Assembly: GCA_934533075.1 (NCBI GenBank)
Contig: CAKTBJ010000032.1
Coordinates: forward strand, 1-36,525
From: an uncultured Paracoccus sp.
Lineage (GTDB): Bacteria > Pseudomonadota > Alphaproteobacteria > Rhodobacterales > Rhodobacteraceae
DNA: 36,525 bases
Direction: 5' to 3'
Position 1 is the first letter of the stretch; each line of letters starts with the position of its first letter. Below the pieces are notes generated by a model, which saw only the letters and a program-made list of their open reading frames with translations, was not told the origin of the DNA and did not search any database. This document shows, piece after piece, positions 1-7,473 of this stretch. The translations under genes were made by a program, and so were the position numbers.

Positions 1-74
1 ATGATCCCGAACGCATGCTCGATCCCATGCATCTGCAAGACCTTAACAAAAGCCTCTTCCGTACTCATCTTCAT
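1..74 (-). CDS. xsc: Sulfoacetaldehyde acetyltransferase, N-terminal fragment (cut by window edge)
   Basis: Only the first 24 codons lie in the window. They read MKMSTEEAFVKVLQMHGIEH followed by AFGI, which matches the start of Xsc proteins as I remember them. Xsc is the thiamine-diphosphate enzyme that converts sulfoacetaldehyde and phosphate to acetyl phosphate and sulfite. A strong ribosome binding site AAGGAG lies about ten bases upstream of the ATG at 74, inside the 15-base gap after tauY. The position directly behind tauX and tauY fits, because their product is the Xsc substrate. A different ThDP enzyme of the acetolactate synthase family cannot be excluded from so few residues, but the operon context makes Xsc by far the best call. 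Confidence 0.75.
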   Translation of the reverse strand, partial: MKMSTEEAFVKVLQMHGIEHAFGI

Positions 75-89
75 GGCTTTATCGCTCCT

Positions 90-1481
90 TCAATCGCGCT
101 CGTCGCGGTAATGGTAAAGTTGATAGAGGCCCCACTGGCCCAGCCGGCGGAAAGGGGTCTTCCAGCCCTCGTGCTTCAACTCGCTGTTGAAGATCGGCAG
201 GTTGGGCACCGGCTTGCCGGCGACCAGTTGCGCCATGCGCCGCCCGGCCTGCGCCGAATACATCACGCCGTTGCCGCCATAGCCCAGCGCATAGAAGGCG
301 CCCGGCAGGTCCGGCAGGCCGGTGATGCGCGGCATCATGTCGTGGCTGACATCGACCCAGCCCCACCACGAATAGTCCAGCTCGATCCCGCGCAGGGCGG
401 GGAACTTGCGGGCCATGCCTTCCTTGAGGCCGTTCAGATGCGCCGGGTTGGCGGCATCCTTGCCGGTGATCGCCGCGCGCGAGCCGATCTGAAGCCGGTT
501 GTCGGGCAGCAGCCGATAGTAGTGGCGCAGGGTCCGGGTGTCGGTCAGCGGCGACAGCTTTTGCACGCCGATGGCTTCCAGCTCCCCGGCGTCGAGGACG
601 CGGGTGACGATGCTGTTCGACATGATCGGCATCAGCCGGTGCTTGAGGCGCGGGTGCAGGCCGGGCGGCGCATAGGCCGCCGTCGCCACCGCCACCCGCC
701 TGGCGCGCACGGTGCCGCCGGGGGTGCGCAGGTGATGGGTGCCGTTCCTGTAGTCCCAGCCCTGCACGGGGCTGTCCACATGCACCTTTGCGCCCAGTTC
801 GCGGGCGATGCGCTGATACTCGAAGGCCAGCTTGGCGGCGTGGATGCCGACGCCGTCGGCCTCCCACATCGCGCCCTGCGCCTCCATGTCGCGCACGACC
901 TCGGCATGGACCTCCTCGCGGGTCAGCATGCGGGCGTCATAGCCGAAGGTGTCGCGCAGCAGCGCGGCCTCCTTGGCCATGCCGGGCACCAGCCGCGCCT
1001 TGTGGGCGAGGTAGTAATGCCCGCCATCCTGCGGATCGCACTGGATGTCGTGGTCCTTGATCAGGTTGCGGAACAGGTCGAAAGCCTCGACCATTTCCTG
1101 ATGCATGCCCTTGGCGACCTCGACGCCCCAGCGTTCGATCCACTGGCTGCGCTTCAGCCGCCCGGCGCTGATCTGCGCCTGGCCGCCGTTGCGGGTCGAG
1201 CAGCCATAGGCGACGCCGTTGGCCTCCAGCACCACGGGCTTGATGCCGTGCTCCTTGGCCAGATGGATGGCGCAGGACAGGCCGGTATAGCCCGAGCCGA
1301 TCACCACCACATCCGCATCCATGTCGCCGGTCACGGCGCCGTCATCCGCCGGCGGCTTGCCGGCAGTGCCGATCCAGTAGGTGGGCGCATAGTCGCTGCG
1401 CGGTCCCAGCGCATCGGCGGTCATCGGGTCATAGAACGGATCGAACGGGACCGAGTTCGGGCGCTTTTCAATCGCTTGCAC
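90..1481 (-). CDS. tauY: Taurine dehydrogenase large subunit, FAD-dependent (TauY)
   Basis: A 463-residue protein of the DAO/glycine oxidase-like FAD family. The dinucleotide-binding motif GSGYTG is at residues 62-67, after a roughly 50-residue N-terminal extension, with the hydrophobic strand VVVIG before it. A C-terminal Gly-rich segment (ALGYGGNGV) is the second FAD contact typical of the family. With TauX it would oxidise taurine to sulfoacetaldehyde and ammonia, passing electrons to the respiratory chain; this is knowledge of the TauXY system of Paracoccus and Rhodobacter, not seen directly. The start is GTG at 1481, nine bases after tauX, with GAGG as a plausible ribosome binding site. 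No signal peptide or membrane helix is visible. A generic amino-acid oxidase is the alternative; the neighbours tauX, tauKLM, tauR and xsc decide the call. Confidence 0.85.
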   Translation of the reverse strand: MQAIEKRPNSVPFDPFYDPMTADALGPRSDYAPTYWIGTAGKPPADDGAVTGDMDADVVVIGSGYTGLSCAIHLAKEHGIKPVVLEANGVAYGCSTRNGGQAQISAGRLKRSQWIERWGVEVAKGMHQEMVEAFDLFRNLIKDHDIQCDPQDGGHYYLAHKARLVPGMAKEAALLRDTFGYDARMLTREEVHAEVVRDMEAQGAMWEADGVGIHAAKLAFEYQRIARELGAKVHVDSPVQGWDYRNGTHHLRTPGGTVRARRVAVATAAYAPPGLHPRLKHRLMPIMSNSIVTRVLDAGELEAIGVQKLSPLTDTRTLRHYYRLLPDNRLQIGSRAAITGKDAANPAHLNGLKEGMARKFPALRGIELDYSWWGWVDVSHDMMPRITGLPDLPGAFYALGYGGNGVMYSAQAGRRMAQLVAGKPVPNLPIFNSELKHEGWKTPFRRLGQWGLYQLYHYRDERD

Positions 1482-1490
1482 GGTGATGCC

Positions 1491-1886
1491 TCATTTGGCC
1501 GGGATATTGGGACGTTGCTTGCGGATCGCCTGCTTCTCGACGATCTTGCCGTCCCGGATGCGGAACAGGTCGGCGCCCTGGACCTCGGTGCGGGTGCCGT
1601 CGGGATTGGTGGCGCGGAAGGTCCATTGGCTGACCCCGCGCGTGCCGTCCTCCGAGATGAAATGCTCGTGCTCGGCCCATTGCACATCGGGCATGGCGGT
1701 CCAGACGCCGGTGAAGGCCCTGGCGATAGCCTCCTTGCCCTCCACCTTGTTGCCGAATTCGTTGTCGCCGGCGACGGTATAGAACACGCAGTCATCGGCG
1801 AAATGGGTCATCACCCCGTCGATGTCGTGGCGGTTGAAGGCGTCGAAGGTGGCCTTCAGGTCGGCGGCGGTCAGTTTCTGGGTCAT
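1491..1886 (-). CDS. tauX: Taurine dehydrogenase small subunit, NTF2/SnoaL-like (TauX)
   Basis: A 131-residue protein with the NTF2-like pattern of the SnoaL/ketosteroid-isomerase group: an N-terminal helix (DLKATFDAFNRHDID), a FADDCVFY strand, a GKEAIARAF helix and C-terminal strands with WTFRATNPDG and VQGADLFRIRDGKI. On its own it would be annotated only as a nuclear transport factor 2 family protein. Its place between the TRAP genes and tauY identifies it as the small taurine dehydrogenase subunit TauX. The start at 1886 is preceded by AAAGGACC as ribosome binding site and lies 12 bases after the tauM stop, so translation is probably coordinated. The exact role of the small subunit is not evident from its sequence. 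Confidence 0.8.
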   Translation of the reverse strand: MTQKLTAADLKATFDAFNRHDIDGVMTHFADDCVFYTVAGDNEFGNKVEGKEAIARAFTGVWTAMPDVQWAEHEHFISEDGTRGVSQWTFRATNPDGTRTEVQGADLFRIRDGKIVEKQAIRKQRPNIPAK

Positions 1887-1898
1887 GGATCGGTCCTT

Positions 1899-3236
1899 TC
1901 AGTATCCCAGCACGCGCGGCAACCACAGCGATATCTGCGGGAAGGCCGCGATGAAGATGATGGCGAGGGTCGAGGTCACGGCGAAGGGCAGCGCCACGAT
2001 CGAGATGCGCTCGATCGTCTCGCCCGAGATGCCGGAGGCGATGAACAGGTTCTCGCCCAGCGGCGGGGTCTGGAAGCCCACGGACAGGCAGCAGATCATC
2101 ACGATGCCGAAATGCACCGGGTCGATGCCGACCATATAGGCCACCGGCAGCATCACCGGCACCAGGATCATGATGGCGGCCAGCGTCTCCATGAACATGC
2201 CGACGATCAGCAGCATGCCGATGATCATCGCCCAGATCACCCAGACGCTGCTGGTCAGGCTGAGCATGCCGCCGGCGATGATGCCGGGCACGTCGTTCTC
2301 GACCAGGATGCGCCCGAAGACCAGCGCGGCGAACAGCACCAGCAGCACGCGGCCCGACAGCCAGGTGGTGGTTTCCAGCGACTTGACCACCTCGTCCCAG
2401 CGCAGTTCGCGATAGATGAAGATGCCGACGAACAGCGTGTAGAAGATGGCGATGATGGCGGCCTCGGTGGGCGTGAACATGCCGGTATAGATGCCGCCCA
2501 GGATCACCACCGGCGCCAGGATCGACCAGAAGCCGCTATAGCAGGCACACATGACCCGGCGCAGCGAGAACGGCTCGGTCGAACCGTGATAGCCGCGCCG
2601 CTTGCAGCGGATATAGTTCATGACCATCAGCCAGCCGGCCATCACCGCCCCCGGCAGGAAGCCGGCGATGAACATCTTGGAGATGGACACCGACTGGAAG
2701 GTGCCGAATTTCTCGATGGCCTCGGGCGAGGGGGCGATGCCCATCGCGGAAATCCCGAAGATGATCATCGGGATCGAGGGCGGGATGACGATGCCCAGCC
2801 CCCCGGAGGCGGCCGTGACCGAGGCCGCATAGTCGCGGCCATAGCCGGCGCGCACCATGCCGGGGATCATCAGCATGCCCACGGCGGCGGTGGTCGCCGG
2901 GCCGGAGCCGGAAATGGCGCCGAAGAACAGGCAGGCCATGATCGTCGCGGCGGAAAGGCCGCCGGTGAACGGCCCGGCCAGGCTTTCGGCGACGGTGATC
3001 AGCCGGCGCGACACGCCCGCGGCCTCCATCAGCGCCCCGGCCAGGATGAAGGCGGGCAGGGCCAGCAGCGGGAACGAGAAGGCCGAATAGGCGATCTGCA
3101 CCATCTTGATGGGGTTGTCGCCCAGGTAATACATCGCCGCCAGCGCCGAGACGCCCAGCGCCACCGTGATCGGCGCGCCCAGCAGCAGCAGGAAGAAGAA
3201 CGCCCCGAACAGGACTTCGACAATACCGGTCGTCAT
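1899..3236 (-). CDS. tauM: TRAP transporter large membrane subunit, DctM family (TauM)
   Basis: A 445-residue, very hydrophobic protein with about a dozen predicted membrane segments and the family's conserved stretches, for example LALPAFILAGALMEAAGVS near the N-terminus, GAISGSGPATTAAVG, GGLGIVIPPSIPMI and the late SVGFQTPPLGENLF. This is the DctM (large, ion-coupled) subunit of a tripartite ATP-independent periplasmic transporter in the inner membrane. It works with the small subunit encoded immediately upstream (ATGA overlap of start and stop at 3233-3236) and the binding protein TauK. The substrate, taurine, is inferred from the operon: the same transcript appears to continue into tauX, tauY and xsc. 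Length and motifs are normal for the family. An isethionate or other sulfonate importer would look the same. Confidence 0.88.
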   Translation of the reverse strand: MTTGIVEVLFGAFFFLLLLGAPITVALGVSALAAMYYLGDNPIKMVQIAYSAFSFPLLALPAFILAGALMEAAGVSRRLITVAESLAGPFTGGLSAATIMACLFFGAISGSGPATTAAVGMLMIPGMVRAGYGRDYAASVTAASGGLGIVIPPSIPMIIFGISAMGIAPSPEAIEKFGTFQSVSISKMFIAGFLPGAVMAGWLMVMNYIRCKRRGYHGSTEPFSLRRVMCACYSGFWSILAPVVILGGIYTGMFTPTEAAIIAIFYTLFVGIFIYRELRWDEVVKSLETTTWLSGRVLLVLFAALVFGRILVENDVPGIIAGGMLSLTSSVWVIWAMIIGMLLIVGMFMETLAAIMILVPVMLPVAYMVGIDPVHFGIVMICCLSVGFQTPPLGENLFIASGISGETIERISIVALPFAVTSTLAIIFIAAFPQISLWLPRVLGY

Positions 3237-3814
3237 TTGCGGCCCTCCTTCGCGCGGCGCTGCTCTTCCTGCGCATTGGCGATGCGCTCGTCCTCGACCA
3301 GTTCCAGCATGTCCTCGACCTCCACCTTGTCGGGGTCTCGCGGGTCTATGCCTTTGACCAGCTTCAGATAATTCACCTGAATGATGCGAATGGTCATCAG
3401 CGTGAAGGCGATGGGCAGGATCAGGTAGACATATTGCAGCTGCCAGCCCAGGGTCGGCGTCTTCATGAAGGGCTTCAGCCGGCTGATGAAGTCGATCGAG
3501 TGCCAGATGAAGATGACGTTGAAGGCGACCCAGAACAGGTCGCCCGCCGCCTCGACCAGCCGCCCGACCTTGCGCGGCAGGGCGTTGATATGGAACGAGA
3601 CCCGGTTATGCGCCGAGATGCGCGCCGCATAGGACGCCCCGAAATAGGCGAACCAGACGAACAGCATCGTGGAGAGTTCCTCGGTCCACAGGATGTTGTA
3701 GCCGAAGATCTGCCGCGCAACGATCTGCGCGAACAACAATGTGACGAACACCACCAGGATGATGCGACACAGATAGCTTTCCAGCTTGTCCAGATGTGAC
3801 CAGACTGAAGACAT
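3233..3814 (-). CDS. tauL: TRAP transporter small membrane subunit, DctQ family (TauL)
   Basis: A 193-residue protein with four membrane segments in the DctQ pattern: around residues 15-37 (RIILVVFVTLLFAQIVARQI), then 42-62 with WTEELSTMLFVWFAYFGASYAA, the family hallmark, then two more, and a charged cytoplasmic tail rich in Glu, Asp and Arg. It pairs with TauM in the inner membrane. I chose the ATG at 3814 rather than the in-frame ATG at 3838 because a strong ribosome binding site, GCAGGAGGG, lies seven to ten bases ahead of 3814 and none precedes 3838; the protein then starts MSSVWSHLDKLE, directly before the first helix. The stop overlaps the tauM start. Confidence 0.87.
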   Translation of the reverse strand: MSSVWSHLDKLESYLCRIILVVFVTLLFAQIVARQIFGYNILWTEELSTMLFVWFAYFGASYAARISAHNRVSFHINALPRKVGRLVEAAGDLFWVAFNVIFIWHSIDFISRLKPFMKTPTLGWQLQYVYLILPIAFTLMTIRIIQVNYLKLVKGIDPRDPDKVEVEDMLELVEDERIANAQEEQRRAKEGRK

Positions 3815-3872
3815 CACAGCCCTCCTGCAAGGGATCATGGCGTTGTTTCGCGGTCGGGGAGGGGGGACAGTC

Positions 3873-3900
3873 GGGGAAGGATGGCCGGGGAAGGATGGCC
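3873..3900. repeat. Perfect 14-bp tandem duplication between tauK and tauL
   Basis: GGGGAAGGATGGCC occurs twice head to tail (3873-3886 and 3887-3900) in the 121-base gap between the tauL start and the tauK stop. It is purine-rich on this strand, so the tau transcript carries a pyrimidine-rich repeat. It abuts the stem-loop at 3895-3911 and may be a local slippage duplication with no function of its own. Confidence 0.8.
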
Positions 3901-3911
3901 GGGCCGGCCAT
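3895..3911 (-). promoter_or_regulatory. Intercistronic stem-loop after tauK
   Basis: ATGGCCG, a three-base loop and CGGCCAT form a perfect 7-bp hairpin starting 24 bases past the tauK stop. Stem-loops just after the binding-protein gene are a common way for transporter operons to keep more binding-protein mRNA than membrane-subunit mRNA. No T-tract follows, so a simple intrinsic terminator is less likely. The differential-expression role is inference. Confidence 0.5.
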
Positions 3912-3935
3912 GCGGTCAGCCCGGCGGAATGTGCC

Positions 3936-4949
3936 TTATTGCGCGACCGGCTCGCGGCCCAGCGTGGTCAGCACCTCGTTCAGCACCTCGACGCCGCCGA
4001 TCTGGTCATAGAATTGCGGCCAGACCTTGGAGGTCGCCAGGTCGATGAACTCCTGCTCGCCATCGGCCGGCTCGGTGATCTCCATCCCGCGCGAGACCAG
4101 CTCGGCGCGGATCTTCTCCTCCTCGTCGCGCAGGAACTGGGCCGAGAACAGCGTGGCCTCCTTGCCGGCGGCCAGCACCTGCTCCTGCTGCTCGGGCGAA
4201 AGGCTCTGGAACAGCGATTCGGAGATGATCAGCGGCTCCAGCGAGAACAGATAGCGCCAGGTGGTGATGTATTTCTGAACCTCGTCGAACTTCATCGCAT
4301 AGATGGTCATGAACGGGTTGTCCTGCCCGTCGATGACCTTCTGCTGAAGCGCGGCGAAGGTCTCGGTCCAGGCCATCGGCACCGGGTTGATGCCCCAGGA
4401 CTGATAGGAGGCGATCATGATCTCGTTCTTGGGCACGCGGATCTTCAGGCTGGCCAGGTCGGCCACCGTGGCCACCGGCTGCTTGGAGTTGGTCAGCACG
4501 CGGAAGCCGGAATAGGACCAGCCGATGATCCGCACGCCGGCGTCCTCGATGGTCTGCTCCACCATCCTGTCGCCCACCGGCCCCTGGGTCAGGGTCTCGG
4601 CATCCTCCAGCGACAGGACGACATAGGGCAGGGTCAGCGTGCCGACGCTGGGCGAGAACGGGGTGATGTTGTTGATGGCCAGGATCGAGAAGTCCAGCGT
4701 GCCCATCGCGGCGGCGCTCACGGTGTCCTGCTCGTCGCCAAGCTGGCCGTTCAGGAACAGCTTGCCGGTCATCTCGCCGCCGGATTTTTCCTCCAGCGCG
4801 GCGATGAAGGCCTTGCCCAGCGCCTCTTGCGTGCCGCCGGCGCCGTCGCCCACGGCGATCCTGTATTCCTTGGCCGAGGCCGAAAAGGCGGCCGCGCCCA
4901 AGCTCAGCGCCAGCGCCGTGCCGGTCAGGATGCGGGAAAGAAAGGTCAT
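3936..4949 (-). CDS. tauK: TRAP transporter periplasmic substrate-binding protein, DctP family (TauK)
   Basis: A 337-residue protein beginning with a clear Sec signal peptide (residues 1-26, hydrophobic core TALALSLGAAAF, cleavage likely after ASA before KEYRIA). The body is a DctP-type receptor: it contains LKIRVPKNEIM, carrying the conserved Arg that binds the acid group of the ligand, followed by TFAALQQKVIDGQDNP, a hallmark of the family. It would capture taurine in the periplasm and deliver it to TauLM. The ribosome binding site AGGGAGA precedes the ATG at 4949. It is the first gene of the leftward tau operon, divergent from tauR. Taurine specificity rests on the neighbours, not on visible pocket residues. 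Confidence 0.87.
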   Translation of the reverse strand: MTFLSRILTGTALALSLGAAAFSASAKEYRIAVGDGAGGTQEALGKAFIAALEEKSGGEMTGKLFLNGQLGDEQDTVSAAAMGTLDFSILAINNITPFSPSVGTLTLPYVVLSLEDAETLTQGPVGDRMVEQTIEDAGVRIIGWSYSGFRVLTNSKQPVATVADLASLKIRVPKNEIMIASYQSWGINPVPMAWTETFAALQQKVIDGQDNPFMTIYAMKFDEVQKYITTWRYLFSLEPLIISESLFQSLSPEQQEQVLAAGKEATLFSAQFLRDEEEKIRAELVSRGMEITEPADGEQEFIDLATSKVWPQFYDQIGGVEVLNEVLTTLGREPVAQ

Positions 4950-5036
4950 CGGATTCTCCCTGTCTTGTTACTCGTGCCGCATGGTCTGCGAGTCACGCTG
5001 CGACAAAATGTTGCAAGGGACGCGGCATAACGATAT

Positions 5037-5064
5037 GTCCAGACAGCGGAATGAATAGGTCCAG
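5037..5064. promoter_or_regulatory. Two direct repeats, candidate TauR binding site
   Basis: GTCCAG occurs at 5037-5042 and 5059-5064, exactly 22 bp apart, i.e. two turns of DNA on the same face. On the other strand both copies extend to CTGGACNTAT (CTGGACATAT and CTGGACCTAT). From memory this resembles the CTGGAC-type direct repeats reported for the MocR regulator TauR of Rhodobacter capsulatus. The second repeat touches the tauR start codon, so binding could both activate the leftward tau operon and repress tauR. The regulatory effect is inference. Confidence 0.6.
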
Positions 5065-6561
5065 ATGAACAGCCGCATCCCGATCGAGATGTTCTTTCAG
5101 GACGAGGATGCCGGCCAGACCTTGCAGGCCCGGCTGGCGGCGGCGATCGTCCATGCCGTGCTGGAGACGCGGGCGCGGCCCGGCACGCGGCTGCCCTCGA
5201 CGCGGGAACTGGCGCGGTCGCTGGGCCTGTCGCGCATGACCGTCACGCTGGTTTATCAGGAGCTTGTCGGTCAAGGCTATCTGGAGACCCTGCCGCGATC
5301 CGGGGTCATGGTGGCCGCGACGGTGCCGCATCGGCGGATTGCCGCGCGCAAGGTGCCGGCGGGGCCGCGCGGCACAGCGCCGGACTGGGGCGACTGGCTG
5401 GCCGGCAGCCTGCCGCGCAAGCGGGTGATCCGCAAGCCGGCGGATTGGCGCGATTTCCGCTATAACTTCATCTTCGGGCAGAGCGACCCGGACCTGTTCG
5501 ACCTGGGCGCCTGGCGCGACTGTGCCCGCCGCGCCTGGGGAACCCGCGATTTCAACGAGTTGGCGGCGGATCAATACGGCGTCGACGATCCGATGCTGGT
5601 GGATTACATCCGGTCGCACACCTTGCCGCGCCGGGGCATCCATGCCGCCGCCGACGAGGTGCTGGTCACGCTGGGCGCGCAGAATGCGCTGTATCTGGCC
5701 ATCGAATTGCTGGCCCGCGCCGACCGTCTGGCCGTGACGGAGGAGCCGGGCTACCCCGATTTCGCCGAAACCCTGCGCCGCGCCTACAGCCCGACGACCT
5801 TCGTGCAGGTGGATGATTCGGGCCTCGACCCGGCGCTGCTGCCCGAGGGGACGCGGCTGGTGATCGCCACGCCCAGCCACCACATCCCCACCGGCGCCAC
5901 CATGCCGCTGGTGCGGCGGCGCGAATTGCTGGCGCGCGCCTCGGCCGACGATTTCCTGATCATCGAGGACGATTACGACTTCGAGATGTCCTATCTGGCC
6001 CCGCCGGCCCCGCCGCTGAAGTCGCTCGACCGCGCGGGGCGGGTGGTCTATCTGGGCAGCTTCTCCAAGTCGCTGTTTCCGGGGCTGCGCATCGGCTACA
6101 TGGTGGCGCCGGCGCCGCTGATCGCGCAGGCGCGGGCGCTGCGGGCGATCATGCTGCGCCACCCGCCGAACCACCTGCAACGGATTACCGCCTATTTTCT
6201 GGCGCTTGGCCATTACGACCGCCATATCGTGCGGCTGCGCCACGCCCTGCAAGGCCGCCGCGCCCTGGTGGAGGCCGCGCTGGCCCGCAGCAGCGCGCTG
6301 CGGCTGGCGGGGGCGTCCAGTTCCGGCGGCTCGGGGGTCTGGGTCGAGGCGCCGGCCGGCGTGGACAGCGCCGTTCTGGCCGAGCGCCTGCGCCCCGACG
6401 GCGTGCTGGTCGAGCCGGGCGACGTGTTCTTCGAGACCCCGCCGGCGCCCTGCACCTTCTTCCGGCTGGGCTTCTCCTCGATCCGCGACGGCGACATCGC
6501 GCCGGGAATCGCGCTGATCGACCACCGCGCGCGGGAACTGGCGGAGGCGGCCCGTGGCTGA
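5065..6561 (+). CDS. tauR: MocR/GntR-type regulator of taurine utilisation (TauR)
   Basis: A 498-residue fusion of an N-terminal winged helix-turn-helix of the GntR class (roughly residues 10-80; LPSTRELARSLGLSRMTVTL is the recognition region) to a C-terminal fold-type I aminotransferase-like domain. The pyridoxal-phosphate lysine is visible as K335 in SFSKSLFPGLRIGY, with EDDYDFEMSY ahead of it. MocR proteins use PLP and an amino compound as effector; TauR senses taurine in relatives. It is divergent from tauKLM-tauXY-xsc with 115 bp between, holding the repeats at 5037-5064. The ATG at 5065 has only a weak AGGT upstream, so it may be poorly translated or start slightly further in. It overlaps the next gene by eight bases. 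Confidence 0.85.
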   Translation: MNSRIPIEMFFQDEDAGQTLQARLAAAIVHAVLETRARPGTRLPSTRELARSLGLSRMTVTLVYQELVGQGYLETLPRSGVMVAATVPHRRIAARKVPAGPRGTAPDWGDWLAGSLPRKRVIRKPADWRDFRYNFIFGQSDPDLFDLGAWRDCARRAWGTRDFNELAADQYGVDDPMLVDYIRSHTLPRRGIHAAADEVLVTLGAQNALYLAIELLARADRLAVTEEPGYPDFAETLRRAYSPTTFVQVDDSGLDPALLPEGTRLVIATPSHHIPTGATMPLVRRRELLARASADDFLIIEDDYDFEMSYLAPPAPPLKSLDRAGRVVYLGSFSKSLFPGLRIGYMVAPAPLIAQARALRAIMLRHPPNHLQRITAYFLALGHYDRHIVRLRHALQGRRALVEAALARSSALRLAGASSSGGSGVWVEAPAGVDSAVLAERLRPDGVLVEPGDVFFETPPAPCTFFRLGFSSIRDGDIAPGIALIDHRARELAEAARG

Positions 6562-6991
6562 ACCCGCCCTGCGCCGCGCCGTGCCGGAGGATTTCCCGGT
6601 GCTGTCGGAGATCTGGCAGGCGGCCTCCGTGCAGGCCCATGCCTTTCTGGGGGCCGAGACGCTGGCGCGGCAGCGCAGGCTGGTCGAGACCGTCTATCTG
6701 CCGCAGGCCGAGACATGGATCGCCGCCGGCCCCGCGCCGCTGGGCTTCATCAGCCTGATCGGCCATTTCGTCGGCGGTCTGTTCGTCGCCCCCGAGGCGC
6801 AGGGCCGCGGCATCGGCGCCCGCCTGATCGCGCAGGCCCGCCTCCTGCGCGGCGATCTGGTGCTGGAGGCCTATACCGCCAATGCCGGCGCGATGCGCTT
6901 CTACGCCGCGCAGGGCTTCCGCGAGACCGCCCGCAAGCCCGTCGATGCCGAGGGCCTGCCCTTCGAGACCGCGCGCCTGATTCTCGATTGA
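6554..6991 (+). CDS. GNAT family N-acetyltransferase
   Basis: A 145-residue protein with the GNAT fold. The acetyl-CoA pyrophosphate-binding motif A is clear (VGGLFVAPEAQGRGIGARLI, about residues 74-93; the Q/R-x-x-G-x-G/A signature is QGRGIG), and the C-terminal AYTANAGAMRFYAAQGF is motif B. It transfers an acetyl group from acetyl-CoA to an amine; the substrate cannot be told. The start is GTG at 6554, overlapping the end of tauR by eight bases, so it may be translated with tauR and could act in the same pathway, although no link to taurine is known to me. Its stop is three bases from that of the convergent tusA-like gene. Confidence 0.8.
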   Translation: MAEPALRRAVPEDFPVLSEIWQAASVQAHAFLGAETLARQRRLVETVYLPQAETWIAAGPAPLGFISLIGHFVGGLFVAPEAQGRGIGARLIAQARLLRGDLVLEAYTANAGAMRFYAAQGFRETARKPVDAEGLPFETARLILD

Positions 6992-6994
6992 GGC

Positions 6995-7243
6995 CTAGCC
7001 CCGGCGCACCCGGTGCGCGGTGGCGCCGTCGGGCAGGGTTTCGGCGCCCAGATAGGCATGGCCGCCCTGATGGCAGAAATGTGGCACGTCGATGATCGCG
7101 GCGGGGTCGGAGGCCAGCAGGACCACCTCGGTCCCCGCCGGCAGCGCCGACAGCCGCTTGCGCAGCCGCAGCACCGGCAGCGGGCACAGCAGCCCGCGCG
7201 CGTCGATCTGGATTTCGGATGGCTCGCCCATATGCGGCACCAT
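6995..7243 (-). CDS. TusA-like sulfurtransferase
   Basis: An 82-residue protein of the TusA/SirA family with the signature DARGLLCPLPVLRLRKRL near the N-terminus; the Cys of CPLP is the residue that carries persulfide in this family. The open frame continues upstream into the tRNA-Thr gene, so I start it at the ATG at 7243, just outside the tRNA; the ATG at 7231 is equally possible. TusA proteins hand sulfur to tRNA thiolation, molybdenum cofactor or other pathways; which one applies here cannot be decided. The C-terminal half has an additional His-Cys-His cluster (VPHFCHQGGH), also seen in related TusA-like proteins. Confidence 0.8.
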   Translation of the reverse strand: MVPHMGEPSEIQIDARGLLCPLPVLRLRKRLSALPAGTEVVLLASDPAAIIDVPHFCHQGGHAYLGAETLPDGATAHRVRRG

Positions 7244-7265
7244 GACGCCGGTTCGGCTTGGGAAA

Positions 7266-7341
7266 TGGTGCCGGTGAAGGGACTCGAACCCCCGACCCAC
7301 GCATTACGAATGCGTTGCTCTACCAGCTGAGCTACACCGGC
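7266..7341 (-). tRNA. tRNA-Thr (anticodon CGT)
   Basis: A complete cloverleaf on the minus strand. The acceptor stem is GCCGGTG with CACCGGC, the D stem GCTC/GAGC, and the anticodon stem ACGCA/TGCGT with loop TTCGTAA, giving anticodon CGT for the threonine codon ACG. The T arm contains GGTTCGAGTCC. CCA is encoded at 7266-7268. There are 24 bases between its 3' end and the start of the TusA-like gene. Confidence 0.97.
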
Positions 7342-7443
7342 ACATGCCCGCAAGATGCCTTCCGGGCGATGGGGCGGGGTTAGCAGCTTCCCGCAGGTGA
7401 GGGAAGGGGCCATCGGGCGAATTTTCGCGCCCGGCAGGGCAAT

Positions 7444-7468
7444 GGGCCGGGCCTTGGTCGCCCGGCCC
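7444..7468 (-). terminator. Hairpin after hemY, likely terminator
   Basis: GGGCCGGGC, a seven-base loop and GCCCGGCCC form a perfect 9-bp stem starting six bases after the hemY stop. No T-run follows on the minus strand, so efficiency as an intrinsic terminator is uncertain. It separates the hem operon from tRNA-Thr. Confidence 0.5.
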
Positions 7469-7473
7469 CCGGC

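Noticed and set aside
15..3371. A 1118-codon open frame on the plus strand opposite the tau genes.
   Set aside because: It is antisense to five genes with clear families, is low in complexity (His/Arg/Gly/Asp-rich) and is the usual GC-rich third-position artefact.
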